Shown in pieces: positions 42,640-51,866 of a DNA stretch of 64,000 nucleotides. How positions within the stretch are numbered: position 1 is the stretch's first letter; each line of letters opens with the position of its first letter. Origin of the DNA: Fen-671 sp052325485 (lineage in GTDB: Bacteria; Actinomycetota; Acidimicrobiia; Acidimicrobiales; Palsa-688); the NCBI GenBank assembly GCA_052325485.1, contig JBKQUU010000288.1:24951-88950 (forward strand). Direction: 5' to 3'. The translations under genes and the position numbers were made by a program. The notes beneath the pieces are model-generated. The model searched no databases. It was not told where the DNA came from and saw only the letters and a list, made by a program, of their open reading frames with translations.

Positions 42640-44273
42640 CGAAGGGGGGCGCTGCCCTGAGGCACGGCGGGGTCCTGCAGCGGCGTCCCGTAGCGGGGGA
42701 CGGCCAGGCTCCAGCCTCCCCAGCTCGTCAAGCTGTCCTGGAGGTAGAGGTCATTGGGGTTGGCGCTCTGGGACGCCGTAGTGGGTGCGGGTACCACGCT
42801 GTCCTCTTCGAGGAGGGTGATGGAGCTGCCGTCCCCGGGGTTGTAGCTGTCGGCCTCGCGCCACATGAGCGACCGCCACACCCCGTCGGCCACGTCGAGC
42901 ACATCGACCCGGACGCCGCGTACGAGGTCGTCGGCGTAGAGGGTGGGACCGGCGCCGGTGGAGAAATCGGCGCCCGCCTCGAGCACGCTGCGTTGGCGGG
43001 CCAGGGCCGCCTCCATTTGCACCGCCCGCCCGGTGCGAGCGAAAGCAAAACCACCCGTGCGCAACGCCGGTAGGGAGAAATTGGTGGGGGTCGAGTCGGT
43101 GAGGGGGCTGCCGTTGCGCTGCGAGCGGGTGACGGTATCGGCCAGCTGCATGGCCTTTATGGCACTACCGTCGGGGTCGACCTCGATGACGCGGTAGAGG
43201 GACGGGTCGCCGAGGGTGACCATGCCGTCGGCGTAGTCGCTCGGGGACAGGGGCACGGCCTGGAACCCGGTCGGGCTGAGCGTGCACTGTGTCGAGGGGT
43301 AAAGGCTCTCGGTGGCGGCCAGCAGGGGCTGGAACCCGGTGACGACCAGGGCCACCCGCGTGGTGAGACCGCTGGCGAACCCGGGCAGGGCACTGGGGTC
43401 GACGGTGCAGTCGACCACGAGCCCGAGGAGGCGCAGCAACGTGGGCATGCTCCCGGCAAAACCGACCAGCTGAGCGAAGTCCTGGGCCGGAGGGGCGGGG
43501 CTGCTCGGCGCCGGGGACCCCTCCGGGAAGACGCCGGGCAGGAACCGGCGCAGGAAGGTCTCGGCCTGGAGGAAGGCGTACTGCGTGTTCATCACGTAGC
43601 CGGGGTCGCTCGGCTCCACGAACGGGTAGTTCGGCACCGGCCCGCTGGCCAGGGCCGTCTCCAGGGCGGCCAGTAGATCGGCTTTACGCAGGGGGCCGAA
43701 ATTGCCGTCTTCCGGCCCCGCCCCCGCCCCTACGTTGTCGTCCTCGAACCCGATGGCCCCCCAGGCGTCCTGAGCGGACAGGTCCGTACAGGTGGGGAAC
43801 TCGCTCGGGTAGGCGACGCCGTAGCGCCCGTACCAGTAGGAAAGGAAGTCCGAGACCGAGGCCATCGGGTAGCTGCGCAGCGTCAGGGTGTCGTAGTCCG
43901 GGTAGGTCCAGGGCACCACGGGCGTCGAGGCCGGGAAGCGGGCGGCGAAGACGCCGGCCGAAGGCACCGCCACCGTGGCCGGTGTGCTGGTCTGGGTGAG
44001 CTGGACGGCGGGCAGCACCGGCGCCCCGGCGACGTCGAGGAACTGCACGCCGAACTGCACCGGTGCCAAGGTCTGGGGCCACGTCTGCCCCGCCCCGCCC
44101 GATGCCGCCCAATCGGGGAAAGAGGCCAGGGTGGGCGCCCCGAGCAGACGGGGCGAGATGAGCACCGAGAACTGCAGCTGTACCGGCGGGCCGCCGGCGG
44201 CTGGGCCTGGCGCCCCCCCGCTGTTGACGCCGTTGGGGAGGAGCGTCCAAATGAGCTGTTGGGATGCGGCCAT
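42640..44273 (-). CDS. Giant unrecognised protein, 5' part (before frameshift)
   Basis: About 540 residues from ATG 44273 (AGGAGG upstream, inside the end of the preceding gene; the two genes are 1 base apart). No signal peptide (MAASQQLIWTLLPNGV). The text is beta-rich and hydrophobic-patchy (VQLQFSVLISPRLLGAPTLA, PWTYPDYDTLTLRSYPMASV, GFAFARTGRAVQMEAALARQ). At a run of six C on the coding strand (plus-strand G 42644-42649) the frame is lost and Arg/Pro-rich shadow text begins, while the -1 frame continues as real protein. Rejoined, the product would be about 1,425 residues. Confidence 0.7.
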
Positions 44274-44274
44274 T

Positions 44275-47200
44275 TCAGCCTCCTACTCCGATGAGGGCGA
44301 ACGAACTGCAGTACTGGGCCCACTGGTCGTAAGGCATGGCCGACCCGAAAGTGTTGGTGGTGTAAGGCGGATCCAACATCCCGTTGATGATGCTGGCCCG
44401 GGCGGTGCTGGCCTCGGTTACGCTGGCCTTGGTGACGGCGCCCGGCGGGTCGGAGCCGGCGAAGGTCTTCTGCACGCTGAACCCGACGGAAAAGCCGAAA
44501 AAGATGATGTGCACGGCAATGCTCATCTCGGCCTCACCGGACAGGCACGAGTTGCTGCCGTCCTGCTGGTAGCTGAGGGCCAGGTACAGCTCCACCGATA
44601 CGGATATGACGCCCAGGGCGGAGACGCCGCCACTGGCCTTGACGTAGGCGGTGAGGTCGACGTCCTGGGCGTGAGGCGTGTTGGCGTCGTCCTGGGTCTG
44701 CACCTCGAAATAGATGCCGCCCATGAGCGAGATCTGGCCGCTGGCGACCCCGAGGTCGAGCGAGATGCCGGCGCCGAAGTCGAAGCCCAGCTCCAGCACC
44801 TCGACGCCATCGACACCGATCGAAAGGGCGACGAAGCCTCCGCCCCCGAACATCATGATCGTGAGCTGGAACGGGTTCTCCCGGGAACAGAAGGCGAAGT
44901 TGAAACGCACCGGGTCGCCGTCGTAGGGGATGGAGCACCCGGCGCTGAAGGCCAGGTTCTGGAGCGAGAACACACCGACGCCGATGCTCGGGATGGCCAG
45001 GGTCAGGGTGATCGTGATGGCCGAGCCGGCCGTGTCCACGGTGAGCCCGCTACCGTCAAAGGCCAGGTAGTCGGCCAGGGTCTGGACGAAGCTCAGCGCC
45101 CCCTGGAAGCTGACCCCCGAGGAGCTGACCTGTACGGCCACGTCGGTCTTTTGCCCCGTCTGCGCCCGGAAGGTGAGCGAGTCGAAGGGGATCTGCAGGA
45201 AATAGCTCGGCCCCGAGTTCCCGAACAGGTCGATGTTGAAGTCGCGGATCTGGCCGGTGACCGTCGAGGTCGAGTTGGCCGGCGTGACCAGGTCCGTGAA
45301 TATGACGGCGTGCAGGTCGAACGAGTTGCTTTCCTGGTCCTCGTCGGGAGCAGGGTCGGGATTGGTGATCTCGAAGACGGTGACCCCGGGATAGGGCCCG
45401 CCCGAGGTGATCACGGGGTGCCAGTCCAGTGTGGTCACGACGGCCACCACCGACCCGTCGGGGCCGTACTGTTCGATGGAGGTGATCTGCAGGGCCTGGC
45501 GGTTGTCCCCGTTCCCGAAGTTCACTTGTTCGAGGATGGCCTGCAACTGCAGGCCTCCCAACAGCCTGGCGTTGACGCCCTTGAACACGTTCTGCGGGTT
45601 GAACGTGCCCGCCCGCAGCTCGGACAGGTCTCCCGGCGCCGGCCCGATCTCCCGGGACCGACCGTCGACGGCTACGTTGGGGGTCACCGCGCCACCCGAA
45701 CTGGACGCATTGAACTGGACGGTGGGGCCGGTCCCGATGGTGGCCAGGAAGATGCCGCCCACGTTGGTCGGGTCGAAGCCGGTGGAGAGATAGTTGCTCT
45801 CGTACTGCACGCTTGGGCCGGTCACCGGGTTGCCCGAGATGGCGCCAGCGTCGGGGAGCGCCTCTTGCATCTGGCTGACGGTGGGGTAGAAGTGAGGCTG
45901 GCTGGCCAGGATGAGGGCGTCGAGGACACCAGTGCCGTCGTCGGCGTGCTCGGCGTCGAGGGTCAGGCCGGTGACCACGACCTGGGTGTCCCCGGCGGTC
46001 ACGGTGGGCTCCTTCGGCGCGGCCACGGCGATGCGGGCGTTGTCGAAGCTCACCGTGGGCGGCCCTGACGCCCGCCACTGGGTGATGATCCTGTCGATCT
46101 CGGGGGCCGAAGTGTCGCTCTCGCCGTAGGCGATCGTGTCGTCGACCCACACGACCGGGGCATGGAAGTCGAACGTCCCCCCCGCCCAGTCCGTGCCCTG
46201 GAAGTGGAACAGGTACGGCGCCCCCCCGAGCGTGGGCTGGAAGGACAGCTCGGGGTTGGCCTGCCCGTAATAGGCCACTTCCCCCTCGAGGTCGGGGGTC
46301 ACCAGCGTGAGCACCTTCACGCTGGTGAAGGGGAACTGGCGGCCTCCGTTAGGCAAACCGGGCGGGTTGACGCTGGCCGGCGCCGGCGCCGGGCTGGCGG
46401 TGACGGCGACGGGCATGTAGTCCTTCACCGGTTGGCCGATGACAAGGAAGATCTGCTGGCGCAGGTAGGCCCCCACCGGTCTGGCGGTGTTGTCGCCGAT
46501 GTGGGACGGCTGGCGCTCGGTCACGGTGACCAGCGACGCCCGGTGGCCGAAGGGGAAGATGTAGCCCTTGCGTACCACGCGGACGTACGAGTCCCGGGCT
46601 TGGGTAGCCCGGTGGCGCCACTGGAGCAGCGATGTGTTCCACGACCCCGCCTCGTACGGGAGGTCCCAGTTGGCGTCGGCGTCGAGCCAGCCGCCGAGCG
46701 AGCTGAGGATGAGGCTGTCGGCGGTGGCCGGGGCGGGCAGGAAGGCGCTGCTGCTGACGGCGTCCCCGTTGTAGGGGTTCGTCACCGTACGCGGGGGGCT
46801 GGCCAAGCTGAAGTCGGACGACAGGCGGACGATGTCGTAACGGTCGGTGTACTGGAGCGAGAACGGGACCGCGGTACCGTCCGGCGCCGCCGCCGTCGGG
46901 TGGGCAGGCTCTACGGCGTTGGCTCCGAGGTCGGCGTGGAAGTTCGGGTCGGTGCACCACACCGCCCGGACGTTGCGCAGCGTGCGGTCGGTCTCGTCGA
47001 CGATGCGGACGAAGGTCGGGCTCGTCAGCGGCCCGCTGACCAACAGCGTTACCCCGGCCAACCGGGTGTGCCATAGCTCGGTCCAACCCTGGGGGCTGGT
47101 GACCGGGGCGGTGGCGTTGACGAAGGTCTGGGTGGCGTCCGGGCTGAGCTGGAGGTGGTAGGGCAGCTCGATGGCCGTCTGGGTGCTGCTCGGCCGGGCC

Positions 47201-47820
47201 GGGCCGGGGTAACCGGCCGGGAACTGCCCCGGGGGGACGGCATTGGGCACGACATTTAGCGTGTAGTCGACCCAGTCGAGCAGGCTCGAAGTCTCGAGCG
47301 GTATGGGACCGACGGTGGTCCCCGCCGGGGCGATGAGGAAGGCGACCCGGCTGGCGCCGGCCAGGTAGGCGTTGACGGGGGGCGTGGCCGGCGAGCTCGT
47401 CGGCAAGCTCGGGGTGGGCGGGGCCAGCCCGTGGGCCGGGGCCGGCTCGGGGCTGAGCCCGGGGGGCGCGCTCAGGACGTAGGCGTCCTCGATGACGCTC
47501 TGGGGCGGGAAGGTTACGACCAGGAGGGTCTCCAGGTACGGGGAGACCTGGGCCAGGGCGGGCGGTGATTGGGTGAAGTCGGGCTGGAGGTTATAAAACT
47601 CCATGGTCAGCACGCATTGGTCCTCCACCCGGCGCACGGTCACCGTGTAGGTGGTGGGCCCGAACGGTCGGACGGGCCGCGGGCCGGGGCCGGGTAGGAC
47701 CAGGGCGGTCAGTTTGGGGCGGGTGGCGCTGCCGGGCAGGAGGAGCTCCACGCCGCCCAGGACCGCACCACCCAAGAAGGCCCGCCTGGAGATGAGATAG
47801 GGGTCAGGACGTGGCGTCAA
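44275..47820 (-). CDS. Giant Tat-exported protein of unknown function
   Basis: 1,181 residues from TTG 47820 (GGAGG seven bases upstream). A twin-arginine signal (SRRAFLGGAVLGGVELLLPG, Arg12-Arg13) opens the protein, so it is exported folded. The N-terminal half is a long beta-rich region with Pro-rich loops. The C-terminal part (about 870-1140) has regular strands, including FNFAFCSRENPFQLTIMMFG, GGGFVALSIGVDGVEVLELG, FDFGAGISLDLGVASGQISL and MGGIYFEVQTQDD, suggesting repeated beta sheets. No catalytic motif is recognised. First gene of an operon with the next giant. Confidence 0.8.
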   Translation of the reverse strand: MTPRPDPYLISRRAFLGGAVLGGVELLLPGSATRPKLTALVLPGPGPRPVRPFGPTTYTVTVRRVEDQCVLTMEFYNLQPDFTQSPPALAQVSPYLETLLVVTFPPQSVIEDAYVLSAPPGLSPEPAPAHGLAPPTPSLPTSSPATPPVNAYLAGASRVAFLIAPAGTTVGPIPLETSSLLDWVDYTLNVVPNAVPPGQFPAGYPGPARPSSTQTAIELPYHLQLSPDATQTFVNATAPVTSPQGWTELWHTRLAGVTLLVSGPLTSPTFVRIVDETDRTLRNVRAVWCTDPNFHADLGANAVEPAHPTAAAPDGTAVPFSLQYTDRYDIVRLSSDFSLASPPRTVTNPYNGDAVSSSAFLPAPATADSLILSSLGGWLDADANWDLPYEAGSWNTSLLQWRHRATQARDSYVRVVRKGYIFPFGHRASLVTVTERQPSHIGDNTARPVGAYLRQQIFLVIGQPVKDYMPVAVTASPAPAPASVNPPGLPNGGRQFPFTSVKVLTLVTPDLEGEVAYYGQANPELSFQPTLGGAPYLFHFQGTDWAGGTFDFHAPVVWVDDTIAYGESDTSAPEIDRIITQWRASGPPTVSFDNARIAVAAPKEPTVTAGDTQVVVTGLTLDAEHADDGTGVLDALILASQPHFYPTVSQMQEALPDAGAISGNPVTGPSVQYESNYLSTGFDPTNVGGIFLATIGTGPTVQFNASSSGGAVTPNVAVDGRSREIGPAPGDLSELRAGTFNPQNVFKGVNARLLGGLQLQAILEQVNFGNGDNRQALQITSIEQYGPDGSVVAVVTTLDWHPVITSGGPYPGVTVFEITNPDPAPDEDQESNSFDLHAVIFTDLVTPANSTSTVTGQIRDFNIDLFGNSGPSYFLQIPFDSLTFRAQTGQKTDVAVQVSSSGVSFQGALSFVQTLADYLAFDGSGLTVDTAGSAITITLTLAIPSIGVGVFSLQNLAFSAGCSIPYDGDPVRFNFAFCSRENPFQLTIMMFGGGGFVALSIGVDGVEVLELGFDFGAGISLDLGVASGQISLMGGIYFEVQTQDDANTPHAQDVDLTAYVKASGGVSALGVISVSVELYLALSYQQDGSNSCLSGEAEMSIAVHIIFFGFSVGFSVQKTFAGSDPPGAVTKASVTEASTARASIINGMLDPPYTTNTFGSAMPYDQWAQYCSSFALIGVGG

Positions 47821-47985
47821 TTTTGGACCTCCTGCCGCCTACTGTCTCGCCGACGCTACGTAGTTAGAGCGCCACCATCAGCGCACGTTGGCGGGAAGCT
47901 AGTACCGCGGATCTGGGCCCGCAAGCACTTTCGTTAATTTCCTCGGCCAGCGTCACCCGTGAGGCAGGCGCACGCGTCCGGAGGT

Positions 47986-48019
47986 TTGACTCCACCGGGC
48001 CATCCATGCTAACGATAAC
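47986..48019 (+). promoter_or_regulatory. Promoter and candidate LacI operator
   Basis: TTGACT (47986-47991) and TAACGA (48010-48015), spacer 18. The -10 box lies inside GCTAACGATAAC (48008-48019), a pseudo-palindrome around a central CG (8 of 12 positions symmetric), as in LacI/GalR operators. The 11-base core GCTAACGATAA recurs before the FAH-family gene. The LacI gene is the third gene of the operon driven here. The rest of 47821-48090 shows nothing else. Confidence 0.6.
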
Positions 48020-48090
48020 ACGCAGGATGCCCTGTCGAACCGAAGGCCTTACCGAGAGGGTGCGGCCGGCGCTCGGTAGCTGGTGAGAAA

Positions 48091-49803
48091 ATGCTCGACC
48101 TAGTCGCCCGTGGTTATGTCCCCGACCCCTGTTACCCCCCGGCCGGGGGAGCCGTCGGTTGGGGCTGGGACCGATTGGCGGCCAGGGTGGGCGACCACGT
48201 CGCCGTGGTGGCCATCGACGGCCCCGTCGTGGCGGGCTGGGAAGAGCTCGGCGCCGGCCTCGCCGGGGGGTTCTCGCGCCGCGGGCGCAGATCTCGGTTC
48301 CTCAGCACGGGGCGGTGGTTGTTGCCCTGGGAAAGGGTGCAGGGGGCCACTTCTTCGTACGAACTGCGCGACGACCCTGATTTCGACTACCTGGCCTCTG
48401 GGCGTCTGGCCGATCTTTTCCGGGTCGACCGTCACGTTGACGTCGTCGACGGTGAGCTCCTGGTGGTCTGGGGCCCTGGCGCCGCTCTGGTGCCCCACGA
48501 CCTTCTGTGGTACGCCGATCTGCCAAAACGTTATGCCGAGGCTGCCGTCCTGGCCGGCGGCCTCAACCTTGGGCAACCCGGCGGCACCGGGGGCGGGACT
48601 ACCAAACGGCTGTTCTTCATAGACTGGCCACTGCTCGACCGGCACCGAGACGAGCTTGTTGGCGATATCGACCTGTGGCTGGACATGCAGCGCCCATCCG
48701 GCCCCGCCTTTGTCGACGGCGCCACGTTGCGAGCCACACTGGCCGAACTAGCGGGCCGCCCGTTCCGGGCCCGCCCTACCTTCAACACCACGACCTGGGG
48801 CGGCCACTGGGGACAGGAAAGCCTCGGCCATAATCGTGACCAGCCCAACAGCGCCCTGGGCTACGAGCTGATCGCCCCCGAGGCCGGTGTCCTGATCGGG
48901 GCCGCCGGCGGGCCGCAGGTGGAGGTGCCGTTCCAGTTGGTCGTGACCGCCCACCCCACGGAGGTCCTGGGCGGCGGCGTGCACCAGAGCTTCGGCACGT
49001 CCTTCCCGGTCCGCTTCGATTACCTCGACACCGTCGGTGGAGGCAACCTGTCCGTCCACTGCCACCCCCGTCCCCGCTATATGCGCGAGGTGTTCGGCTG
49101 GCCCTATACCCAGCACGAGTCCTATTACGTGATGGTGGGCGGGGAAAATGCCGACGTTTTCCTCGGCCTGCGCGAGGACGTCGATGTGGACAAGTTCCAC
49201 CGGGAGGCGGACGAGGCTTATCATCAGGGCTCGCCGATGGACATCGAAGAATATGTGCCGAAGTTCCCGGCCACGCCCCACCAGCTTTTCCTCATCCCCG
49301 GCGGTACGCCCCACGCCAGCGGCGAAGGCAACGTGGTCCTGGAGATCAGCGCCACGCCCTACCTTTATTCGCTGCGTTTTTACGACTGGCTGCGACGCGA
49401 CGGCAACGGGGAGCTTCGGCCGGTGCACGTCGAGCACGCTTTCCGGAACCTGGACCTCGACCGCAGAGGGGGAGCGGTGCGGCGTGACCTGGTGCCCCGG
49501 CCCTTGGCACTGCGCCACGGCCCGGGATGGGAGGAAGTGGTCCTGGGCCAGCTGCCGGAGATGTTCTTCGAGGTCCGCCGGCTGGAGCTGCGGCCCGGCG
49601 CGGCGGCCCCGGACGCCACGGCCACGTCGTTCCATGTGCTGAACGTGGTCGAGGGCGACGGGGTGCTCGTCGAACCGGCGCACGGGCCCGCCCATTCCCT
49701 GGTCTATGCCGAAACTCTGGTGGTACCCGCTGCCGTCGGCCCCTATCGGCTGCGGCCTCTGGGCGCCAGGTCGGTGAAGGTCGTCAAGGCGTTGGTGCGG
49801 TGA
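48091..49803 (+). CDS. Class I phosphomannose-isomerase-like protein (long form)
   Basis: 570 residues, longer than a plain phosphomannose isomerase. The C-terminal half (from about 225) is the cupin enzyme: WGGHWGQE, FGTSFPVRFDYLDTVGGGNL then SVHCHPRPRYMRE, HESYYVMVGGENADVFLGLR, and LFLIPGGTPHASGEGNVVLE with metal-binding His/Glu residues. The N-terminal 200 residues look like a kinase-type P-loop remnant fold without a clear Walker A (VGDHVAVVAIDGPVVAGWEE). It probably interconverts aldose and ketose sugars or phosphates. GTGA overlap with the ROK gene. Confidence 0.8.
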   Translation: MLDLVARGYVPDPCYPPAGGAVGWGWDRLAARVGDHVAVVAIDGPVVAGWEELGAGLAGGFSRRGRRSRFLSTGRWLLPWERVQGATSSYELRDDPDFDYLASGRLADLFRVDRHVDVVDGELLVVWGPGAALVPHDLLWYADLPKRYAEAAVLAGGLNLGQPGGTGGGTTKRLFFIDWPLLDRHRDELVGDIDLWLDMQRPSGPAFVDGATLRATLAELAGRPFRARPTFNTTTWGGHWGQESLGHNRDQPNSALGYELIAPEAGVLIGAAGGPQVEVPFQLVVTAHPTEVLGGGVHQSFGTSFPVRFDYLDTVGGGNLSVHCHPRPRYMREVFGWPYTQHESYYVMVGGENADVFLGLREDVDVDKFHREADEAYHQGSPMDIEEYVPKFPATPHQLFLIPGGTPHASGEGNVVLEISATPYLYSLRFYDWLRRDGNGELRPVHVEHAFRNLDLDRRGGAVRRDLVPRPLALRHGPGWEEVVLGQLPEMFFEVRRLELRPGAAAPDATATSFHVLNVVEGDGVLVEPAHGPAHSLVYAETLVVPAAVGPYRLRPLGARSVKVVKALVR

Positions 49804-50756
49804 CCGGGGGCGGGGGCCGAGGGCCGGCGGTGGTGCCGGTGATGGACATCGGCGGCACCCACGTGACGGCGGCGCTGGTCGACCTGGGCGCCGGCGCCAT
49901 CGTGGACGGCACCGTCCGGCGGGGCACGCTGCGGCCTTCGGCCCCGGCGGAGGAGCTGTTGGGCCGCGTCCTGGCTTGCGGGCAGGCTCTCGACGCGCCG
50001 GTCGGTGCTTGTTGGGGGGTGGCCGTCCCCGGGCCGTTCGATTACCAGAGAGGCGTCGCCCTCTTCGCCGGAGTGGGCAAGTTCGAATCGCTGTACGGCA
50101 CCGATGTCGGCCATGCGCTGCGGGCCGGGTTGCCGGGCCCGGCGGGGTCAGTAATGTTCCTCAATGATGCTGATGCCTTTTTGTTGGGCGAATGGCTCTT
50201 CGGGGCGGCTACCGGCCACGACCCCTGTGCCGGTATCACCCTGGGCACCGGCATCGGCTCGGCGTTCCTGTCTGGCGGGACGGTCCGTCAGGGTGGGCCG
50301 GGGGTGCCCCCCGAAGGGCGGGTCGACCTGCTCCAGATCGACGGTCAGCCGCTCGAAGACGTGGTTTCCACCCGGGCTCTCGAGCGTCGCTACCAGCTCC
50401 TCAGCGGTGCCACCCCCGAAGGCGCGGCCCAATTGGCCAGCTTGGCCCGGGGCGGGGACGAAGTCGCCGCCGCCGTGCTGCGGTCGGCCTTCGAGGCCCT
50501 GGGACAGGCGCTATCGCCCTGGCTCGCGGAGTTCGGGGCCAAGGCGCTGGTGATCGGCGGCTCCATGACCGGGTCTTGGGATCTCATCGGACCGGCTCTG
50601 GTCAGTGGGATCGGGGCCGGTGGGACCGAGGCCGGTGGGACCGAGGGCACGACGGCGGGGGGGGCCCAGCGACTGAGGGTAATGGTGGCCGCCCACCCCG
50701 AGACGGCCGCCCTCCTGGGTGCCGGGGCCCACGCGGCGGCGTCCCTGGTGCCATGA
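49800..50756 (+). CDS. ROK-family sugar kinase
   Basis: 318 residues from GTG 49800, overlapping the isomerase stop. Phosphate-1 loop VMDIGGTHVTAALVD, VAVPGPFDY, the catalytic Asp in LNDADAFLLGEW and GITLGTGIGSAF are standard for ROK hexokinases. The usual zinc-binding His/Cys cluster (CxCGxxGC) is replaced by GGPGVPPEGRVDLLQID, so the zinc site is missing. Near the C-terminus a Gly-rich insert (AGGTE twice) comes from a 15-base duplication. Second gene of the isomerase-kinase-LacI operon. Confidence 0.83.
   Translation: MTGGGGRGPAVVPVMDIGGTHVTAALVDLGAGAIVDGTVRRGTLRPSAPAEELLGRVLACGQALDAPVGACWGVAVPGPFDYQRGVALFAGVGKFESLYGTDVGHALRAGLPGPAGSVMFLNDADAFLLGEWLFGAATGHDPCAGITLGTGIGSAFLSGGTVRQGGPGVPPEGRVDLLQIDGQPLEDVVSTRALERRYQLLSGATPEGAAQLASLARGGDEVAAAVLRSAFEALGQALSPWLAEFGAKALVIGGSMTGSWDLIGPALVSGIGAGGTEAGGTEGTTAGGAQRLRVMVAAHPETAALLGAGAHAAASLVP
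50616..50645 (+). repeat. 15-base tandem duplication inside the ROK gene
   Basis: GCCGGTGGGACCGAG occurs twice in a row (50616-50630, 50631-50645), keeping frame and adding AGGTE to the protein. It looks like a recent slippage event in a surface loop. Confidence 0.7.
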
Positions 50757-51826
50757 CCAAAGTGCCGGTGCGAGCGAGGCGGGCAGTACCCACGATGCGC
50801 GACGTGGCCGCGTTGGCCGGCGTCAGCACCATGACCGTGTCGCGGACCCTGCACGACGACCCTCGCATAACCGACGAGACCAAGAGCCGGGTGCGGGCCG
50901 CCCTCAACCATCTCGGTTACGTCCGCAACGACACCGCCCGCAACCTGCGCATCGGGAGGGGGGCCGGAGCCGTCGGCCTGGTCATCGGCAACCTGGCCAA
51001 CCCGTTTTACTCGCAGCTGGCCTTGGGTATCGGCGAGGAGGTCGAACAGCACGGCCTGACCGTCATGCTCGTGAACGTCGCTAGTGACCGCCACCGGGAA
51101 GCGAGCGTGGTGAACGACCTGTTAAGCCGGCGGGTCGAGGGCATTGTCATCGCGCCGGAGGGCGACGACCACCGCCACTTGGGCCCCGGGCCCATGCATG
51201 GTACGCCGGTAGTGTTCGTAGCCCGTCCGCCCTCGGGGATCGCCGCCGACTGTGTCCTGGTGGACGACTTCGCCGGGACCAAGGAGGCCACGGAGCGGCT
51301 GATCGCCCGGGGCCACACCAATATTGCTTTTGTCGGCTTGCCGCCTACGGTGTGGGCCGGTGCCGAGCGCCTCCGCGGCTTCAAGGCGGCCATGGCCGAG
51401 GCCGGCTTGCGCACCGACAAGCGTTATGTCCGCTACCAGCAAAGCGACGTGGTGGCGGCCGAGAAGACGGTGCGCTCCTTTCTTTCCATGGCTAAACCGC
51501 CGACGGCTTTGTTCGCCGCCAACAACCGCAACATGATCGGGGCGCTGAGAGCGGCCAGTGGCTCCGGGGCGCCTATTGCCCTGGCCGGTTTCGACGATTT
51601 CGAGCTCGCCGACATGCTCGGCCTGCCCCTCATCGTGGTCTCCTACGACGCCGTCGACCTGGGCCGCCAGGCGGCGCGGCTACTGCTCGACCGGGTCAGT
51701 GCCGAGGGTGCCAAGCTGGCCGCCCGCCGGGTGACCGTGCCGACTTGGGTGGTCGAGTACGGCCCCCCTGACGGCAAGTACCTCCTCTTCGGGCGGGGCG
51801 GCCTGCACACGGCGGGCGGGGCGTAG
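50753..51826 (+). CDS. LacI-family transcriptional regulator
   Basis: 357 residues from ATG 50753, overlapping the ROK stop (ATGA). The DNA-binding head is textbook: TMRDVAALAGVSTMTVSRTL, then hinge VRNDTARNLRIGRGAGAVGL. The effector domain (VIGNLANPFYSQLALGIGEE, GHTNIAFVGLPPTVWAGAER, PIALAGFDDFELADMLGLPL) is a sugar-binding PBP fold. As the last gene of the operon it likely represses its own transcript through the central-CG motif at 48008-48019. Confidence 0.9.
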   Translation: MTKVPVRARRAVPTMRDVAALAGVSTMTVSRTLHDDPRITDETKSRVRAALNHLGYVRNDTARNLRIGRGAGAVGLVIGNLANPFYSQLALGIGEEVEQHGLTVMLVNVASDRHREASVVNDLLSRRVEGIVIAPEGDDHRHLGPGPMHGTPVVFVARPPSGIAADCVLVDDFAGTKEATERLIARGHTNIAFVGLPPTVWAGAERLRGFKAAMAEAGLRTDKRYVRYQQSDVVAAEKTVRSFLSMAKPPTALFAANNRNMIGALRAASGSGAPIALAGFDDFELADMLGLPLIVVSYDAVDLGRQAARLLLDRVSAEGAKLAARRVTVPTWVVEYGPPDGKYLLFGRGGLHTAGGA

Positions 51827-51866
51827 CGTCAGGCTTCGAAGTCGCCGTTGCCGGTCGTCATCGCCC

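Noticed and set aside
43975..46068. 697-residue plus-strand open frame
   Set aside because: Antisense shadow over the two giant genes; composition typical of GC-rich antisense frames.
44275..47820. Giant protein as a phage tail or injection-system part
   Set aside because: No neighbouring tail, sheath, baseplate or lysis genes, and a Tat signal is present.
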